Part shown: piece after piece, positions 6,492 to 8,177 of the stretch
How the letters are laid out: every line of letters begins with the position of its first letter
How positions within the stretch are numbered: position 1 is the first letter of the stretch
Source: an uncultured Oscillospiraceae bacterium
Lineage (GTDB): Bacteria > Bacillota > Clostridia > Oscillospirales > Acutalibacteraceae
Direction: 5' to 3'
DNA length: 8,177 nucleotides
Assembly (NCBI GenBank): GCA_900543395.1
Contig: UQQT01000060.1
Coordinates: 1-8,177 of the forward strand
Notes under the pieces: model-generated
Seen by the model: the letters and a program-made list of their open reading frames with translations, nothing else
Told to the model about the DNA's origin: nothing
Databases searched by the model: none
Made by a program: the position numbers and the translations under genes

Positions 6492-8027
6492 ATGAATAAG
6501 AGATTTAAAAAGATTCTCGGCGTTGTTCTTTCGGCCGTAATGCTTGCCGTTCCTTTTACCGGCGGGGCTTCGGCGTTTAAGGTCGACATCGACTACACCA
6601 TCAATAATCCCTATGCAAACGTCGACTGGAAAGCGGTCAATCAGTATAAGACGGAGCTTCACTGTCATACAACCGCGACCGACGGAGGCAACACGCTCAA
6701 AGAGATGATCGAGAAGCATTACGAACTCGGCTACGATATCATGGCGGTTACGGATCACGGTACGACCGATTACGGCTGGACGAATCCCAACTATATTCCC
6801 GAGCTTAAGGTTGCGCTTACTTTAAGAAAGGGCAATCTCCCCATCGTCGGACTTAATAAGGACGGCGGAGACGCGGAAAACGGTAATACTTATACCCTTA
6901 CCCAAGCCGAAAACGGCGATCAGTTCTACTATCAGACTGATTCGAACGGCAATGACGGCAAGATGATGATGCGCGTTCCGTTCGGTATTGAGAATAACCC
7001 CACGTCGTTTAACAACGCTCACGTTAACAGCTGGTTTGTCGACTACGGCAACGGATATCTCGGCGGTACGAGCGATTACTATACCCCGATTACGAATGTT
7101 CAGAAACTCGGCGGATTAAGCGTTATCAATCATCCCGGTGAGTACACATCCGCGAGAAACGCGGTTACCTCATCAGAGGCTTATAACAAGAACAACGCTC
7201 ATTACAGCTATGTTATCAATAAATACGAGACGCTTCTTATGAACAACAGCACGTGTCTCGGAATCGACATTAACTCAAAGGGCGATTACAGAACGAGATT
7301 CGACCGCAAGCTTTGGGATACTCTTCTTACCGATCTTGTTCCTCACGGCAGAAACGTATATGCGATCGGTTCGTCCGACGCTCATAACCTCGGCATTGTA
7401 AATTCGGGCTATACTCTCGTCCTCATGCCCGAGCTTTCGAACGAGGCTCTCAAATCGGCTCTTTCAAACGGCGAATTCTTCGCGGCGAGCAGATATGTAG
7501 GAAATTACGACGAGCTTGTAACTTACGCGAAGAGTCTCTGCATTTCTAACAATAAATATGCAAAGACCGTCGGCACGCAGATGAAAGAGGCTTATGAATC
7601 GATAGAAAATGAGATTTCCGAAAAAGGAAAGCAGAGCACCATTTTCCAATTTGATGAAAGTCAGCCCAATGCAAAGATCAGAAATATTATCGTTGACGAC
7701 AAAGAGGATCGTATAACGATCGATACCGACGGTTTCTATGTCCGCTGGGTTTCCGGCGGCAGGACCGTAGCCGTAGGCAAGACCGTTGACCTTGACGACT
7801 GCGAGAATATCGGTTCTTATGTAAGAGCGGAAGTTATCGGCAAGGGCGGTATCGTTTACACACAGGCGTTTACCCTCGAATATAAGGGTGCGCCCGAGGC
7901 TAAGGATATCGATTCCGCAGATCTCGGCAGTATCGCTTCGGTATTCTGCGATACTATCGTCAGACTTCTGTCAAATTTCAGAAGCATTTTCGATATGATT
8001 TACAAAATATTCGGCGCAAAAGCTTAA
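6492..8027 (+). CDS. Secreted PHP-domain metallo-phosphoesterase-like protein
   Basis: A 511-residue exported protein. Residues 1-28 form a Sec signal peptide: KRFKK, a hydrophobic core VVLSAVMLAVPF, and a likely cut after GASA. There is no lipobox cysteine. The PHP domain follows with its metal ligands: ELHCHTTATDG (H57, H59, D64), VTDHG (D88, H89), GIE (E167), NHPGE (H214), GIDIN (D259 where the cytoplasmic paralogue has Glu) and GSSDAH (D296, H298). An insert rich in Asn, Gly and Asp (about 118-160) lies between the DH and GIE motifs. Residues about 380-465 look like a beta-rich accessory domain. The tail (480-511), with IVRLLSNFRSIFDMIYKIFG, is an amphipathic or hydrophobic helix that could hold the protein at the membrane. 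The intact metal ligands predict an active extracytoplasmic phosphoesterase; substrate unknown. It has its own strong promoter, and its codon use (more C-ending codons, e.g. GAC, TAC, ATC) suggests higher expression than its neighbours. Confidence 0.85.
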   Translation: MNKRFKKILGVVLSAVMLAVPFTGGASAFKVDIDYTINNPYANVDWKAVNQYKTELHCHTTATDGGNTLKEMIEKHYELGYDIMAVTDHGTTDYGWTNPNYIPELKVALTLRKGNLPIVGLNKDGGDAENGNTYTLTQAENGDQFYYQTDSNGNDGKMMMRVPFGIENNPTSFNNAHVNSWFVDYGNGYLGGTSDYYTPITNVQKLGGLSVINHPGEYTSARNAVTSSEAYNKNNAHYSYVINKYETLLMNNSTCLGIDINSKGDYRTRFDRKLWDTLLTDLVPHGRNVYAIGSSDAHNLGIVNSGYTLVLMPELSNEALKSALSNGEFFAASRYVGNYDELVTYAKSLCISNNKYAKTVGTQMKEAYESIENEISEKGKQSTIFQFDESQPNAKIRNIIVDDKEDRITIDTDGFYVRWVSGGRTVAVGKTVDLDDCENIGSYVRAEVIGKGGIVYTQAFTLEYKGAPEAKDIDSADLGSIASVFCDTIVRLLSNFRSIFDMIYKIFGAKA

Positions 8028-8040
8028 ATATGTGTTTCTC

Positions 8041-8060
8041 GGCTCTCCGTATGGAGAGCC
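8041..8060 (+). other. Hairpin after the secreted PHP gene
   Basis: GGCTCTCC and GGAGAGCC form a perfect 8-bp stem around GTAT, 13 nt after the stop codon. No T-run follows; the palindromic repeat starts two bases later. It holds the same position relative to its gene and repeat as the hairpin at 54-79, although the sequences differ. It could serve as a non-canonical terminator or a 3'-end stabiliser. Confidence 0.6.
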
Positions 8061-8061
8061 T

Positions 8062-8113
8062 CAGCTTGTCGAAAAAGTAGTTTTCGACAAAAGGTGAGAC
8101 TGCCGAGAATGTG
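8062..8113 (+). repeat. Palindromic intergenic repeat, right copy
   Basis: Matches the reverse complement of 1-52 at 48 of 52 bases. The inner stem TTGTCGAAAA / TTTTCGACAA is kept (10 bp), but the outer part of the right arm has changed from GCTG to AAGG at 8091-8094, so the 16-bp stem of the left copy is shortened. A further 8-bp pairing of TTCTCGGC (8036-8043) with GCCGAGAA (8102-8109) could enclose both this stem and the preceding hairpin. Confidence 0.85.
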
Positions 8114-8136
8114 CCTGAATTCCGTTTTCTTTAGAG

Positions 8137-8162
8137 CGTTGCTGTACAAAAGTACCGCAGCG
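8137..8162. other. Imperfect hairpin of unknown role
   Basis: CGTTGCTGTAC and GTACCGCAGCG form an 11-bp stem with one mismatch (8143/8156) and one G-U pair around an AAAA loop. A-rich sequence follows on the plus strand, so neither direction gives a hairpin plus U-tract. It may belong to the leader of a gene beyond the window. Confidence 0.45.
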
Positions 8163-8177
8163 AGAAAAAACGAAAAA

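Noticed and set aside
1..8113. The inverted edge repeats as terminal inverted repeats of a transposon or composite element
   Set aside because: No transposase or integrase lies between them, the enclosed genes look like ordinary chromosomal genes, and each repeat is itself palindromic and tied to a gene 3' end.

Overview
The window looks like chromosomal DNA from a low-to-mid GC Firmicute, most likely a gut-type clostridium (Oscillospirales/Ruminococcaceae-like). This rests on the strong GGAGG-type ribosome binding sites, AT-rich intergenic gaps with sigma-A style promoters, short tight operons, and the flavour of the protein families. The taxon is an inference; no rRNA or other phylogenetic marker is present. 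There are no tRNAs, CRISPR arrays, transposases or phage genes.

Layout. Positions 1-100 hold a palindromic repeat and a second hairpin, both downstream of the first gene. On the minus strand lie a ThrH-type HAD phosphatase/phosphotransferase (101-700, start revised to an internal Met) and, upstream of it, a 601-residue DUF2079 multi-pass membrane protein (775-2580). A 150-bp divergent control region (2581-2733) contains promoters for both directions and three copies of a TGTTTRCA-like motif. On the plus strand follows a tight three-gene operon: a CDF-family metal exporter with manganese-type site residues (2734-3906), a cytoplasmic PHP-domain phosphoesterase overlapping it by 8 nt (3899-4597), and a Na/Pi cotransporter fused to a PhoU-like domain 5 nt further on (4603-6393). 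A separate strong promoter then drives a secreted PHP-domain protein (6492-8027). The right edge (8036-8113) carries a hairpin plus a second copy of the left-edge repeat in inverted orientation, and one more hairpin near the end.

How the genes may work together (inference). PHP enzymes are metal-dependent phosphoesterases, often using Mn. The CDF protein has an N-D/D-D transport site like manganese-exporting CDFs, and NptA-like proteins with PhoU domains move phosphate. The co-transcribed trio therefore looks like a metal/phosphate homeostasis module. The adjacent secreted PHP protein could release phosphate outside the cell.

Most notable points: (1) the CDF gene has no ATG, GTG or TTG where homology and the ribosome binding site demand a start; an ACG sits exactly there. 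(2) A 52-bp repeat, 48/52 identical between copies, sits immediately beyond the 3' end of both outermost genes in the same orientation relative to transcription. (3) Two PHP proteins, one cytoplasmic and one exported, lie on either side of a phosphate transporter.
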